64,000 nucleotides of DNA from Membranipora membranacea (lineage: Eukaryota > Bryozoa > Gymnolaemata > Cheilostomatida > Membraniporidae), in NCBI GenBank assembly GCA_914767715.1, contig OU612066.1, positions 26,324,283 to 26,388,282 on the forward strand. The letters are read 5' to 3'. The notes below the pieces were generated by a model. That model did no database searches. It was not told the origin of the DNA and saw only the letters and a program-made list of their open reading frames with translations. Positions within the stretch are counted from its first letter, which is position 1, and every line of letters starts with the position of its first letter. The position numbers and the translations under genes are program-made. Below, piece after piece: positions 56,001 through 64,000 of the stretch.

Positions 56001-59000
56001 TCAAGTCTACAGATTGTAACTTAGGGTAGAAAAATGCCTGTGAGCGTGAGGTCTCCGATCTATTGATTCTATCATTCACCACCGTCCTAAAACCTATCAC
56101 GGAGAGCAGGCAGAACACATTAATTAATTCTCATTCATCTTTGGTCAAACGCATAATTTTGAACCATCTGCTATCTGGTTAATGGCTGCAATGTTCTGCA
56201 CATGCATGGATCTGAAGCATAATCTGATGGGCAAACTGACCTTGACAATTTGTTTCTCTACTTGGATTCGTTTGCCTCCATCTTTATCTCCTAGGCCGAG
56301 TGTGTGTACAAACAGGTACCTCTTCTCAACATCATTTATATGGCGGATTAGATCACAGACTGTCGTCCCAGCTTTTATAGACTGTGTCCAGTTTGGTAGC
56401 ATTGCCATGAATCCTGATTCATGCTCTTGCGGTTCGATCGTGCTGCTTTCTCTACTCTCCTCAAACATGACCAGTCCATCATAAAGCACTACATCATCAC
56501 TCTTGTCTGTAGCACACCAAGAAAAAACTTTGACAAATTTGATGACTATTCATCTCCCTGTAAATTGTCTTCAATCGTTTGGGATGCATAAATGTAAAAA
56601 AAAAGAGGTAACATTAGAACTTCTGTACCAGCTGTTATGCATTTTGTTGACAATTTTAACACAACAATATTTGGCCTCCTAGTCTGGCAGGATAGGGGAA
56701 GTAGCTGCATTGGATGTAAGTCCTAATGCTATGAGTTAATTGTTCAGTTTAGGACAAATGATTTTTATATGTTTTGATTTTTTTGGGGCGAAAAAATGAT
56801 AAAAGTTGTCGTTCATGGGCTATCCAGTAGCTAGCCAATCAGGTAACCATGTTATGAAAGAACCACAATGGTTTCGTTGACCAAGGCTTTTATTGTTCAG
56901 TTTCACTAAAAATGCCTAAGGGTGTATATATATATATATCAATTTAAATGTTCAGGAATTTGTCGAGAAATATGAGAAGTTTGCGGACCCATATATTGAC
57001 TGTCTGGTCACTGTTGAAAAGCTGCTGAGCTTCTAAATGTGAAAGCTCAAAAAAGTTTACTTCAATGATAATGGAGAGTTTATACGAAGAAATGATGCAG
57101 AAAAGTTATTTTAATAACTGAAGTTGGCTTGCACATTCGAATGGAGCGGGTAAATTTAAAAACAGACCAAAATTATTATTAAGGACTGAGTTCATCGTAT
57201 ATTATGGTATGGATGATTTTCGTCATTGAATGATATAGCGGGGTGAAATTTTAAGCAATGATTTTGAATGCATCAAAAGTGTCAAAAAATGTATATGCGC
57301 TTTCCCCTATTATATAAAACCAACAGAAGAATGGTATGCAGCCAAGTTGATAAGAAGACGAGGGCAAAAGTTTTTTATTTTTCCTGGTGAAGTACACTTC
57401 AAAATACATATCTGTCGAAAAGTTTGTTTACCATTATGTACACAGGAAATGCCAAGAGAATTCAGGGCCACATATTCAGTTTTCCTGAATTTGACCCTTA
57501 GATAATGCCAAAAACTGCTAGGTCTTAGGGGCTTTTCAGGCAGCATGTGATGTAAATACTGTATTTTCAATAAAACTCGACCTGCTCAAGATAATATCAA
57601 ATGTTTTTCATGCGTCAGAAACCAATTACATATTCACTCAAATAGCATCCAATATTCTCATATGGCACTCAAAACTTTATCTCATCAGGTGTCATGTGAC
57701 CTGCAGTAAACTAGCACAAAAAGAATATAAACCGAATATCTAGCTTTACCTCAGCAAGTTTTATACTGCAAGTTCCATAGAAAGATAGTTTGAAGGTGAT
57801 GGCAAAAGTAGCCTTAGATGTTTGTCGGGAAAAGCAATGAGGTCAAAGCACTGATATTATGACTCTTGAAAATGAATGAAGTTCTTTGAAATCCACATAC
57901 CATTTTGAAACGTCTTCCTGGGTTTATCTATCGCTTCGAAGCCATATTTAGAATTGTAGTAAGAGTACTGGATATCTTTACCGTTGAAGTTCACGGGTGC
58001 TGTTGCAGAGAGCACACCGTCATTGCTAAAATACAACACCCATGAATAAATAGGATGTGAAAGAAAAATCTTTGCAAAATAAACATAACGGAATAACAGA
58101 ACTAAAATAATATTGGATATATCTTATTCAAATTTTGTAAGAAAATACAATAAAAATCAGGCCTATTTGGAACAAATAAACATTCACTGTGTTTCCGTGG
58201 GGTTGCGCTGAGCAAACTTTAGAGTTGTGCGAACCATGGAATGCGTCCCGGTCCGCGCTGAGCTCAAAGATCCATTTGAGTTAAGTAGCTTAAACCATGG
58301 CGAGCCCAAGTGGTAAGCATCCAAGACTACAGATAGACAGATCCAAGTACAATATCTGACCATGTAAAATGTTTTTAAAGTTTGAGGTTCATGGGAATAT
58401 TTTGAGGGCGAGCCAAAAGTAACATTCACCTCGATTTGGGTTGACCTCAATTACCATGGAAACATGGTGATTGCTCAATAAATATCTTTTATCTATCCCT
58501 GAATTGATTGAGTGAGCGTAAATAGGTAAATTAGCGCCCTTGGTATCTATATTAAATAATCATTAATCATAATCATTTTCATGGGGAAATCCAACTGAAT
58601 CCAACTTGAATTCAAGTTGTCTCCCTATTACCAATGAGGAGATAATTCTAAGTTTCGTCTCAATATTATTGAAAAACCGTATACCTAATCATAAAATCTA
58701 TTCAGTTGGATTTCCCAATGAAAATGATTATGATTAATGATTATTTAATATAGATACCAAGGGCGTGAATTTACCTAATGAGGCTTTTTTCATCAGATTA
58801 CTAATATATTTCATGTGAAATACTTGCCCTTCTTTGAGTGTGACGAGTGTGTAGCCAAATGAGTACATGACAGTCACGATAGGAGTCTCATTAACTGTTG
58901 CAAAATGCTGTCTGACAAAGTTTGGTAAGACACATCTAAATTCGACATTTCTGGCTTTACCACTGAAACAGTATTAGGAAAATAAGCAAACAGGGTAATG

Positions 59001-62000
59001 AAAATTAACATAGTATTATTCTTGGTTCGCCAAAATAAGGTCCCCCTTATTTTACAGACGCCTTCATTGTGGTCTCAAACAAATGGTGGAGAGGTCGGCA
59101 CTAATAATTCCCCATTATTTTACAGACGCCTTCATTGTGGTCTCAAACAAATGTTGGAGAGGTCGGCACTAACAATTGTTAGTTTGCAGGGTGACAATAG
59201 GTAATCATCAACAAAAAATTCATCAATTCAGGTTTACTGAACATTGCAAGAGGACAACTACAACAAAAGTTATTAATTCCCTTATGTTTGATGTGGAATT
59301 GGTGGGTTTACCTCGTACTGGTGACATTAGCTTTACTTGAGACCTTTTGCTTGTTTTTCACAGAGCTTGTGTGTCCAGGGATGACAGATGTCTTCACTGA
59401 TGTGATCTGAATACAAATGAAATAACAGTATATATATATTCATTACATGAAGGATGGATTGAATCAAAGCTCTGCAGCATCTGATGCACAAATTACGCAA
59501 GTATAGTCTGAGAAAGGGAAGTTGGCAACCATATAATACGGTCAATTTCTATAGATATTCGACGGCATTGTGATAATCTATCGTCAAATGTCAAGACAAT
59601 TCACGTCGAAAGATACTAGCCTAAACATTCACAGTATTTCGCGACTCATTTTTTCTTTTAATAATGCTGTCAGTGATAGTAATAAAATCCATCCATCCAA
59701 TAGCTTGCGTATTCAAATCAATAACCATCATAGACATCAATAAAAATAGATGCCTAAACCTGTTTTGTGTTTTTTATTATCGTTAGTCAACCATCATCGG
59801 AGGTAGCCTTTTAGTTGAGCCATTAATTTTGTCTACAAATTCTTGATCATTATTTGGAGTAAGTCATCCTCATCAAGTAAGTATATTATGTAAGAGTATA
59901 TATTTTAGGTCACATATTTCTATCTGACATTACCTTACAAATCAGTACCGGAACGATAGCAGTTTAGTTGATAACTTAGATTTTGATGAGAGTGTTCTGG
60001 ATCAAACTACAGGCTATACAGAAGTGAGTTGATATAAGTTTGGGTAATTTGGCAAGACTTTCAGTTTTATATAAGCTGATTTCTTCCTCGGTATGGAATG
60101 GGCCTGGAATACTGATAGTGGTATACAGGTAATCGGCAAAAAAATATTGACTCCCTTGAGCGGTTTGGGTTTCTATGGATCCTGTGGTTTCTATGATGAC
60201 AATTCATATATTTTGCTATAGCAGGATGAAAATAGCTAAAATTATAGCTGCGGGCTGACAGTCTTGGTAACTTATGTTTTAGGCGTGGGTATGTTATACA
60301 CATCCTGTGTGGCCCATTTAAAAATGCAATCATGATGTACCTGATGATAGGAATGTTTAGTTTTACCTTGATCTTAGCTTTCCTGAATATATTGCCCATT
60401 TTTGGCTCATTTGTCTTTGTGACTATGAATTTCCTCATCCCATTCTCAATCTCCATGAGCTGCTGATCAGAGCCTCCTTTTTTGCCTCCAGCTTTGTCCT
60501 TGCGTGTCAAGTACGAGTGGTAAGCTTTTTTCTTCCCATTTGCTTGTTTCAACGCTTTATCTATCTGCTTCTTATCATCGGGTGAGAATGGTGATCGCTT
60601 GTCTGCGTTAGTGTACAGTTCTTTGACCTTTTGCAAATTGTTCAATAACTCTTCAAATTCTCTGTGTAGCTCCTCACCTTCCAAAATTTGTGCTGTGACG
60701 ATAAGAATTGAGCGTATTCACCTCAGAGCTGACTAAAGGCATGCATAGTAGACATGGCTTTACAATACATATAAAGGGCTATATATCATGATGTATAACA
60801 TGCTACTCAATACTAGTTCAAGTCTCAGACTAATATAACTTCAGCAGCATCGAATGATTGTATATCACAAACCGGTTTCAGGACTAGCATTACTTGTTTC
60901 AGCCACAGCATCAGTTGTGTGATCAGCAGAGGAAGGCTCAGGGGCAGAGACATCACCAGTTGAGGCAACAGGTAGCATTTTAGCTGCAACAAAATAATCA
61001 GATATACTTATTTTATTCGAGCCATGATTTCATTTCACTGAGAGGGGGCACAAGTGAATTCGGATACAATTAATTCCCGTTATGTTAAGGAGATACTGTG
61101 TGTTGGAGACTACACACAAAGCCTGAATACCAAACCTAATCTAGTAGGGTAGCGCTATATTAACCGCTATAATGCCAATAAGTAAACAATTATACAGTAA
61201 AGGATTGATATGGGATGGAAAAATGATATATATTTTAGCCTAAATCCATTTGAATAATTGAGGTTTTTTGCCTAGTTGTGTATAATAGAGTACCCGACTC
61301 ACTCATACGCCATTCACTTTTGTATCTGCATCATAAAAAACATACCAGGCTCCGGCTGACCAGCACTGCTTTCGGCAGACGACGTTGGTGATGGGTCAAT
61401 TGCCACAATTTCGTGATTTGTCTCCCTGCAAGATAACAAAATTGAGTTTGTGAGTCTGCAATAACCTATAGGCTAAACAATTTGCTGGATAGGTACGTGC
61501 CAGGTATTTCCTATTGAGGTACTTTCTACGTTTTTTATCATTTTGGAAAACCCATAAATAAAATTCCCCTATACTCTAGGCAAAAGCGCAACCTGTTCCA
61601 CTGTAATTAAATTGATTATTAATTATCAGTGTAAAAAAACTCCCATAGCAGTAGCTCTCAACTGGTATGGGATGTTACATTGATTATTAATAATCAATTT
61701 TATTGCAGTGGAGCAGGTCGCTTTTGCCTACTGTACATGTGTTGATTAATTGACTAACCAGACATCACAATACAACACAATAGGTATATAGAGTCTTTCA
61801 TCTAATGCACATTCCATAGTCTATCCATGAGTTATTTCGTTACTCTAAAGAAATAGAAACTTTCGTGAACTGCATACATCTTGGATGAACACATGTCCTT
61901 GTTCCCCTCGCCTCCAGTATCACCTTGGCCATTATCCTCTCGCACTGTATCCTGTAACTTCTCTCTCACTCCACTTTCCAGAGGCTTGTCATTCATCGAT

Positions 62001-62696
62001 TTTGCATCAGAGGCATTCATAGATTTGTCCTGATTAAGTTGATGTGTGTCGCCATGTAAGCTGGCTTGATGTGATGCATTTGGTGTTGGTGCCGACTCTA
62101 TGACCTGACTGTCACTCTGAGATTGTAGTATTGAGCTTGATGTCTGCAGTGTGTGAGCCTGGCTGGCTTCACTGAGCCCCTCTTGGATTGCAGGCTGACT
62201 AGTGGAACCTGCTGCTTGATTAGAAGCATCTTCAGATAAATGAATGCGTGTAGTTGATTGGCTTTGAAGGGTACTTGGTTCTGAGGTTGAATCAGGAGAT
62301 GTTGATGACTCTGAGGTTGTCATCATGTTTTGAGCTGTCGCTGATAATTGTCCTCTTGAAAGCTGCGGTATACTCTGTGGTTCTTCTTCTACAAAACAAG
62401 TACACAAAACTCCAGATTAGAAATAGGCCCTTAGAACCTTTTCTGCACTACTTGACTCAAACAAGTAAAAAAGGTATACATGAACAAATCAATAATCACA
62501 TATAAGAGGTACTATAAAGCTATTGTTTGTCTGTCTACAGAAGGCTCACTTCAGGCTAAACATTTAAAGCTCGACCTACAAAATAAATGTCTGGTAGCAG
62601 ACTGATTGACTTACTTTGATTGAATTCACCATCCTTCATTTCATTCCCATCCCCGCGACCTGGGTCGGAACATTTAAACTCAGTGTCATCTGCCAT
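9203..62696 (-). CDS. RNF213: RNF213-like giant AAA+ ATPase / E3 ubiquitin ligase
   Basis: This is a homologue of vertebrate RNF213 (mysterin), a roughly 5,000-residue cytosolic dynein-like AAA+ ATPase fused to an E3 module. In vertebrates it acts in lipid-droplet biology and antimicrobial ubiquitylation. The gene runs from ATG 62694-62696 to TAG 9203-9205 through dozens of exons. The order matches the family: low-complexity N-terminus, N-arm, stalk, AAA core with GETGCGKT (32.8 kb) and GKPGSSKS (28.7 kb) P-loops and the Walker B motifs [10 protein letters not shown] and [11 protein letters not shown], then hinge, RING (17.6 kb) and conserved C-terminal domain. Both active ATPase sites look intact. 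Two features are odd: an extra RING-like exon at 24.15-24.36 kb, and no RZ finger. A CAG|TGAAG acceptor just upstream of the ATG suggests an untranslated first exon. Introns carry many transposons; all those found lie outside the exons I identified. Not every exon boundary was checked. Confidence 0.92.
13689..14283 (-). other. RNF213: RNF213 exons at the site where the RZ finger is missing
   Basis: Exon 14186-14283 encodes FPTMPDNN, matching the LPTMP segment that precedes the RZ finger in vertebrates. The next exon, ending at 13866 on its high side, encodes [20 protein letters not shown] and then RLLTHLAMY, matching the segment that follows it. Joining the two keeps frame (AG|T). Only about 30 residues separate FPTMP from HILG, and none forms the C-x3-H...C-x2-C ligand set of the RZ domain. 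No such motif was found in the intron between them either. Confidence 0.8.
16836..17100 (+). repeat. tRNA-derived SINE, fuller copy
   Basis: It starts GGAGGTGGCTCCATTGGTTA (A box), has a B box GGTTTGAATCCCACT at about 16910, and a body with GGCGCAGACATTGCGGCC and GGGATGTGGCGTGTG. The copy at 4774-4925 shares the head and body in the same order. It sits in an RNF213 intron on the opposite strand to the gene. Confidence 0.7.
17557..17733 (-). other. RNF213: RNF213 RING exon
   Basis: It encodes CPKKCFYC-x10[11 protein letters not shown], then FCAQENC, a C3HC4-type RING with the last pair spaced C-x4-C instead of C-x2-C. Flanking joins were checked: the exon before ends RALY plus a split codon, the exon after begins [10 protein letters not shown], and both match the RNF213 sequence around its RING. 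The exon is phase 2-2. It starts with the same CP-x2-C-x2-C pattern as the exon at 24148-24357. Confidence 0.88.
24148..24357 (-). other. RNF213: Extra RING-like zinc-finger exon in the RNF213 hinge
   Basis: This single exon has phase-2 introns on both sides; joins to the exons ending at 25056 and starting at 23705 keep frame. It encodes [20 protein letters not shown] and then CMTH, PCC and CPDEDC, so eight possible Cys/His zinc ligands are present. Spacing of the middle ligands (H-x4-C-C) is not that of a standard RING. Vertebrate RNF213 has no zinc finger here: its sequence runs from the LINRLEKHY helix almost directly to the FIGYHSD segment, which this gene resumes in the next exon (FIGYSSET). 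It probably folds as a RING-like domain; ligase activity is uncertain. Confidence 0.75.
27450..28316 (-). other. RNF213: RNF213 AAA4 Walker B and arginine-finger-side exons
   Basis: Exon 28146-28316 encodes [19 protein letters not shown], the AAA4 Walker B motif with its acidic pair. Exon 27450-27622 continues with LHPLLEDG and [15 protein letters not shown], the conserved sensor region of RNF213. The intron between them has no recognisable element. Confidence 0.9.
28563..28794 (-). other. RNF213: RNF213 AAA4 Walker A exon
   Basis: It encodes [19 protein letters not shown], the characteristic RNF213 AAA4 P-loop. The acceptor is CTGAAG and the donor GTCAGT. Upstream helices ([14 protein letters not shown]) also match the family. 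Confidence 0.92.
31350..31507 (-). other. RNF213: RNF213 AAA3 Walker B and sensor exon
   Basis: It encodes [20 protein letters not shown] followed by [12 protein letters not shown]. The DE pair is the Walker B catalytic acid and the ACN is the sensor 1 Asn. Boundaries are a TTTTCAG acceptor and a GTAGAG donor. The next exons carry [20 protein letters not shown], a signature found only in RNF213 relatives. Confidence 0.92.
31568..32074. mobile_element. Foldback MITE, copy 1
   Basis: The outer ends are exact inverted repeats (CAATAGACAG at 31568 and CTGTCTATTG ending at 32074). The long imperfect arms, about 180 bp each, cover roughly 31568-31745 and 31897-32074, with about 150 bp of unrelated sequence between. 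A shorter copy with the same ends lies at 45482-45728. It encodes nothing, so it is non-autonomous. No clear target-site duplication was found. It lies within an RNF213 intron. Confidence 0.85.
32705..32831 (-). other. RNF213: RNF213 AAA3 Walker A exon
   Basis: The exon encodes [17 protein letters not shown], the RNF213 AAA3 P-loop with the catalytic Lys-Thr pair intact. It runs from a CTTTAG acceptor to a GTATGA donor. Family knowledge places this as one of the two ATP sites carrying full Walker A and B motifs. Confidence 0.92.
34917..35067. repeat. Alternating purine-pyrimidine microsatellite (TACATA)n
   Basis: About 150 bp of TACATA units with interspersed TACG and TGTA variants. Nearly every step alternates pyrimidine and purine apart from two ATTTAC interruptions near 34975-34985. 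It lies in an RNF213 intron and produces long artificial open frames on both strands. Confidence 0.95.
37121..37299 (-). other. RNF213: RNF213 exon with P-loop-like motif (AAA2)
   Basis: This exon encodes [10 protein letters not shown], a GxxxxGKS-like nucleotide-binding loop placed before the strong AAA3 and AAA4 sites. In vertebrate RNF213 a comparable motif belongs to AAA2. The exon is bounded by a CTTGTAG acceptor and a GTAAGT donor. Whether this unit hydrolyses ATP cannot be told from sequence. Confidence 0.6.
39230..39772. mobile_element. TIR element with 9-10-bp target duplication (Mutator-like)
   Basis: Terminal inverted repeats begin CGGTAACTGTAAATTGCTGA and are imperfect over about 70 bp. 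The flanks repeat CATTGATGC at 39220-39228 and 39773-39781; a tenth base differs (A versus G). A 9-10-bp duplication is typical of Mutator-like elements. The 543-bp interior holds a long C tract and a short AAGCTTG palindrome but no coding frame with family features, so the element is non-autonomous. Confidence 0.75.
40757..40850 (+). repeat. tRNA-like sequence / SINE head
   Basis: It has an A box (GGCGCAATCGGTTAGCGCG) and a B box (GGTTCGAGTCCCAC) at tRNA-like spacing. I could not form a good acceptor stem, so a SINE head or tRNA pseudogene is likelier than a working tRNA. Just before it, 40530-40595 holds three degenerate tandem copies of a CATGGAAAGACATG unit. Confidence 0.5.
45482..45728. 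mobile_element. Foldback MITE, copy 2
   Basis: It has the same termini and inverted arms as the element at 31568-32074 (GTTGTCCTCTC, TTTGGTACTTTTAACCC), but the central part is shortened to about 30 bp. Its right end abuts the target duplication of the hAT-like element that follows. Confidence 0.85.
45736..46148. mobile_element. Non-autonomous hAT-like element carrying a tRNA-like sequence
   Basis: The ends CAGGGGCGTATATT and (reverse complement of the right end) CAGTGGCGTATATT are inverted repeats of hAT type. The 8-bp target GAATGTAG is duplicated exactly at 45728-45735 and 46149-46156. Inside are a GC-rich near-perfect palindrome at 45837-45869, smaller palindromes at 45792-45809 and 45813-45828, another hairpin near the right end (ACTCACGG/CCGTGAGT), and a minus-strand tRNA-like segment at 46020-46108. 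No transposase is present. Confidence 0.88.
46020..46108 (-). repeat. tRNA-like segment inside the hAT-like element
   Basis: On the minus strand it reads TAGCTCAGTGTGTAGAGCG (A box) and, after a longer than usual variable region, GGTTCGAATCCCATT (B box). This would be an internal Pol III promoter. It is probably a SINE head carried by the transposon; a functional tRNA is unlikely because no matching acceptor stem is seen. Confidence 0.6.
48893..49103 (+). mobile_element. Truncated non-LTR retrotransposon 3' end
   Basis: The stretch ends in AATAAAGCCTATCCTATCCTA, a short tandem tail of the kind that terminates non-LTR retrotransposons. The T-rich sequence before it resembles a LINE 3' UTR. 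No coding sequence remains. The left boundary is a guess. It lies in the largest RNF213 intron. Confidence 0.45.
49104..50310. other. RNF213 intron before the LINE reading frame
   Basis: Part of this may be the 5' UTR of the LINE that follows, but no boundary or target duplication was found. CACTCGTG-type motifs recur around 50036-50110. No gene is recognisable. Confidence 0.35.
50311..53720 (+). pseudogene. Decayed LINE retrotransposon (endonuclease and reverse transcriptase)
   Basis: A non-LTR retrotransposon sits antisense in an RNF213 intron. One reading frame runs from about 50311 and encodes an APE-type endonuclease ([24 protein letters not shown]), then a reverse transcriptase ([34 protein letters not shown]) and a C-terminal region ([20 protein letters not shown]). 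It is broken by TGA 50911-50913, TAG 51505-51507, a nested insertion at 51708-51938, TGA 52356-52358, TGA 52425-52427 and a one-base loss near 53487. The shifted frame ends at TGA near 53626. Two catalytic sites also look lost: motif A reads MGMSKAFD where an Asp is expected before MSKAFD, and the endonuclease SDH triad reads TDY. It is a dead copy. The repeat-like GGCTGAAGAAGAA near 53710 may mark the 3' end. Confidence 0.9.
51708..51938 (+). mobile_element. Nested retrotransposon 3' fragment with (ATGA)n tail
   Basis: It interrupts the LINE frame. Five bases (AAAGC) are duplicated at 51703-51707 and 51939-51943, and the insertion ends in a TGAATGAATGAATGAATG tail. Without the insertion and one AAAGC copy, the LINE frame continues unbroken across the site (RAIKA then VKSIQ). 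The tail and 5'-truncated look indicate a LINE or SINE inserted by target-primed reverse transcription. Confidence 0.88.
53721..54179. other. RNF213 intron after the LINE
   Basis: No gene or clear repeat boundary was recognised. The sequence may include further LINE 3' UTR or another old insertion. Confidence 0.4.
58525..58775. mobile_element. Palindromic MITE flanked by TA
   Basis: Arms of about 75 bp are near-perfect inverted repeats (GGTAAATT-x2-CGCCCTTGGT, then TATTAAATAATCATTAATCA), with about 100 bp between. TA dinucleotides flank both ends (58523-58524 and 58776-58777), as expected for Tc1/mariner-type target sites. It encodes nothing and lies in an RNF213 intron. Confidence 0.85.
59043..59178. 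repeat. 68-bp unit in two tandem copies
   Basis: Units 59043-59110 and 59111-59178 share TTATTTTACAGACGCC and TTCATTGTGGTCTCAAAC with few differences. It lies in an RNF213 intron. Each unit contains a TTTTACAG, which looks like a splice acceptor on the plus strand; this is probably without meaning. Confidence 0.9.
61579..61728. mobile_element. 150-bp palindromic MITE flanked by TA
   Basis: The ends GGCAAAAGCG and CGCTTTTGCC begin arms of about 48 bp that pair with few mismatches (CACTG, AATTGATTATTAAT). TA flanks both sides (61577-61578 and 61729-61730). The central 50 bp are unrelated. It differs in sequence from the MITE at 58525-58775 but has the same architecture. Confidence 0.82.
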
Positions 62697-64000
62697 CAGA
62701 CTTCACTGAAAATAAAAAATGACAGGAGAGTTGATCTTCTTTATTTTCGGAAAGTACCCAATTGGAAAGACTGAGAATCTGGAGTAGCAACTGGATAACT
62801 TTTTCCTGTGACTTGTTGAATTCGATGTACAAGGAGTACAGTTTCCATTTATCTTACAATGAGAAAAATGTGTGTCCTCCTGCCTCGTAATAAGTCCGAG
62901 GATCCTAGTAGGTAAGTTTTAGTTTTCAGGTCATGCGCAAAGCCTGGTTTTTAACACTCTGCTTGCCTGCATAAATACAGATATTTGATGAAATATGCCA
63001 TGCATGCTAGTGCAAGGTCCCTGAACCTAGAACCTTTTAATGCAATTATCTAGCATCCTAAATTCATGCTGCTCTGTATTGCCACTGACCACTAGCACTG
63101 GCAGGTTTGTCGTGATATTACATGGCACAGCTTTTGTATGGAGGTGATGGGTCTTGTAAACTTGCAGTCACACATACTGCATGTGCCTCTTGCTTCTGCT
63201 CTGAATCTTTCTTGTGATTACCTCACAATGAAGTGTGAGTCTTGCATCAGTTGAGAATCAAAATGGTCATGCCATTGGGTACAAGTGACTATAGATGTAG
63301 GCCTTTGAACTATTACATTGCATGTCTTCAAAGCAACAAAACAAGAAAAAAAGTTCTTGCCACAAAGTGGGCCTATTTGCCTCATACAGTTCTAAGAAGT
63401 ACTCCTGTTATGAAGTTGATTTCTGCCTTGTCCTGAGGCTTTGATTGAGACCACATTAGGCTAACAAATGCTGCCCTGGAGCTCTTCCCTGCATACTACC
63501 GTGACTAGTAGGTAGTAATTGTTTTGTATACTAGTATTACTGTGAATTTCTTGACCACCAGTTCACAGATATCAGAATCAAGTACCCTACACTGGATTAT
63601 GCATTATTGAATAACAATAACAACAATTGTCAAGCATAATTGAGTCATTTATTATCATCCTACCTTCATTTCCCACATCCACAAAGTGCCAGTCTAATTT
63701 AGATGTATGAGTGCTGAATTGTGGGTGCAATGAACTAAACCTTAGTTCATTGGTGGGTGTCTAGTCTGTTATTGCAGATTTGAGACACAATATAGACGAT
63801 GGTGATTTATTGCTTCAGGTAGGTAGATAACTGATTAAATGTCCAACTCAGCACTAGCAGTACTGGCTTGCTGAGTGTTGTATCACAATTCAGTTATGTG
63901 ACCTGAGGTTTCATATCGACAACGACAAAGTGATGAAGCTGCTCTCAGTCAGTACCAAAAGGGGATTTCCCGAATGGTTGTGTTTTGTTACTTTTAACAC
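62697..64000. other. Upstream region of RNF213
   Basis: A splice acceptor on the minus strand (TTTTCAG|TGAAGTCTG) lies just before the start codon, so the promoter and an untranslated exon are probably further up in this stretch. A short palindrome (CAATGAACTAA...TTAGTTCATTG) lies near 63730-63755. I see no coding exon, RNA gene or known promoter motif. Confidence 0.4.

Larger units (their letters stand above)
54180..62696 (-). other. RNF213: RNF213 N-terminal arm exons
   Basis: Proposed coding exons from the start are 62615-62696, 61878-62388, 61346-61425, 60873-60983, 60367-60692, 59312-59406, 58824-58962, 57901-58025, 56241-56506, 55951-56086, 55628-55902, 55219-55425, 54860-55064 and 54180-54244. 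The first two junctions were checked and keep frame. Exon 2 is rich in Ser, Thr and Gln and is probably disordered. Exon 5 is Lys/Glu-rich (coiled or disordered). Exons 7-8, with [10 protein letters not shown] and YGFEAIDKP, resemble the beta-sandwich, possibly CBM20-like, part of the RNF213 N-arm; that identification is tentative. Boundaries after the second exon are from splice motifs only. Confidence 0.65.

Noticed and set aside
1-64000. CRISPR arrays, bacterial operons or phage genes
   Set aside because: The spliced genes, GT-AG introns and LINE/SINE content show animal nuclear DNA; no direct-repeat arrays were seen.

Overview
The window is nuclear DNA from an animal, most likely a marine invertebrate. 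It is AT-rich, with many short spliced exons, canonical GT-AG introns and a dense load of small transposons. The kinds of genes present (a class-B-like GPCR with a small cysteine-rich ectodomain, a conodipine/fungal-type secreted phospholipase A2, and a giant RNF213) fit a sponge, cnidarian or mollusc. The phylum is inference and I cannot fix it from this sequence alone.

Layout. (1) 433-4452, plus strand: a GPCR gene whose 5' end is missing or unseen. (2) 6164-8081, minus strand: a complete four-exon gene for a secreted phospholipase A2 of about 140 residues; every splice junction keeps frame. (3) 9203-62696, minus strand: one giant gene for an RNF213-type AAA+ ATPase/E3 ubiquitin ligase, filling about five sixths of the window with dozens of short exons. 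Its P-loops, Walker B motifs, RING and C-terminal domain follow the known RNF213 order. (4) 62697-64000: upstream of the RNF213 start codon, with no recognisable gene.

The RNF213 homologue has an unusual zinc-finger arrangement. It lacks the RZ finger: the exons on either side of where it should be join in frame with only about 30 residues between them. It has a second RING-like exon spliced into the hinge just after the AAA core. This exon and the real RING exon are both single phase 2-2 exons that start with the same CP-x2-C-x2-C pattern, which suggests duplication of the RING exon.

The introns are a transposon graveyard: a decayed LINE (about 50.3-53.7 kb, antisense to RNF213) with a younger retrotransposon tail nested inside it, two copies of a foldback MITE, two TA-flanked palindromic MITEs, a hAT-like element with 8-bp target duplications, an element with 9-10-bp (Mutator-like) duplications, several tRNA-derived SINE-like sequences (one family with two copies) and a long alternating purine-pyrimidine microsatellite. 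Apart from exon-level checks at the places stated, splice sites were not verified across the whole RNF213 gene.
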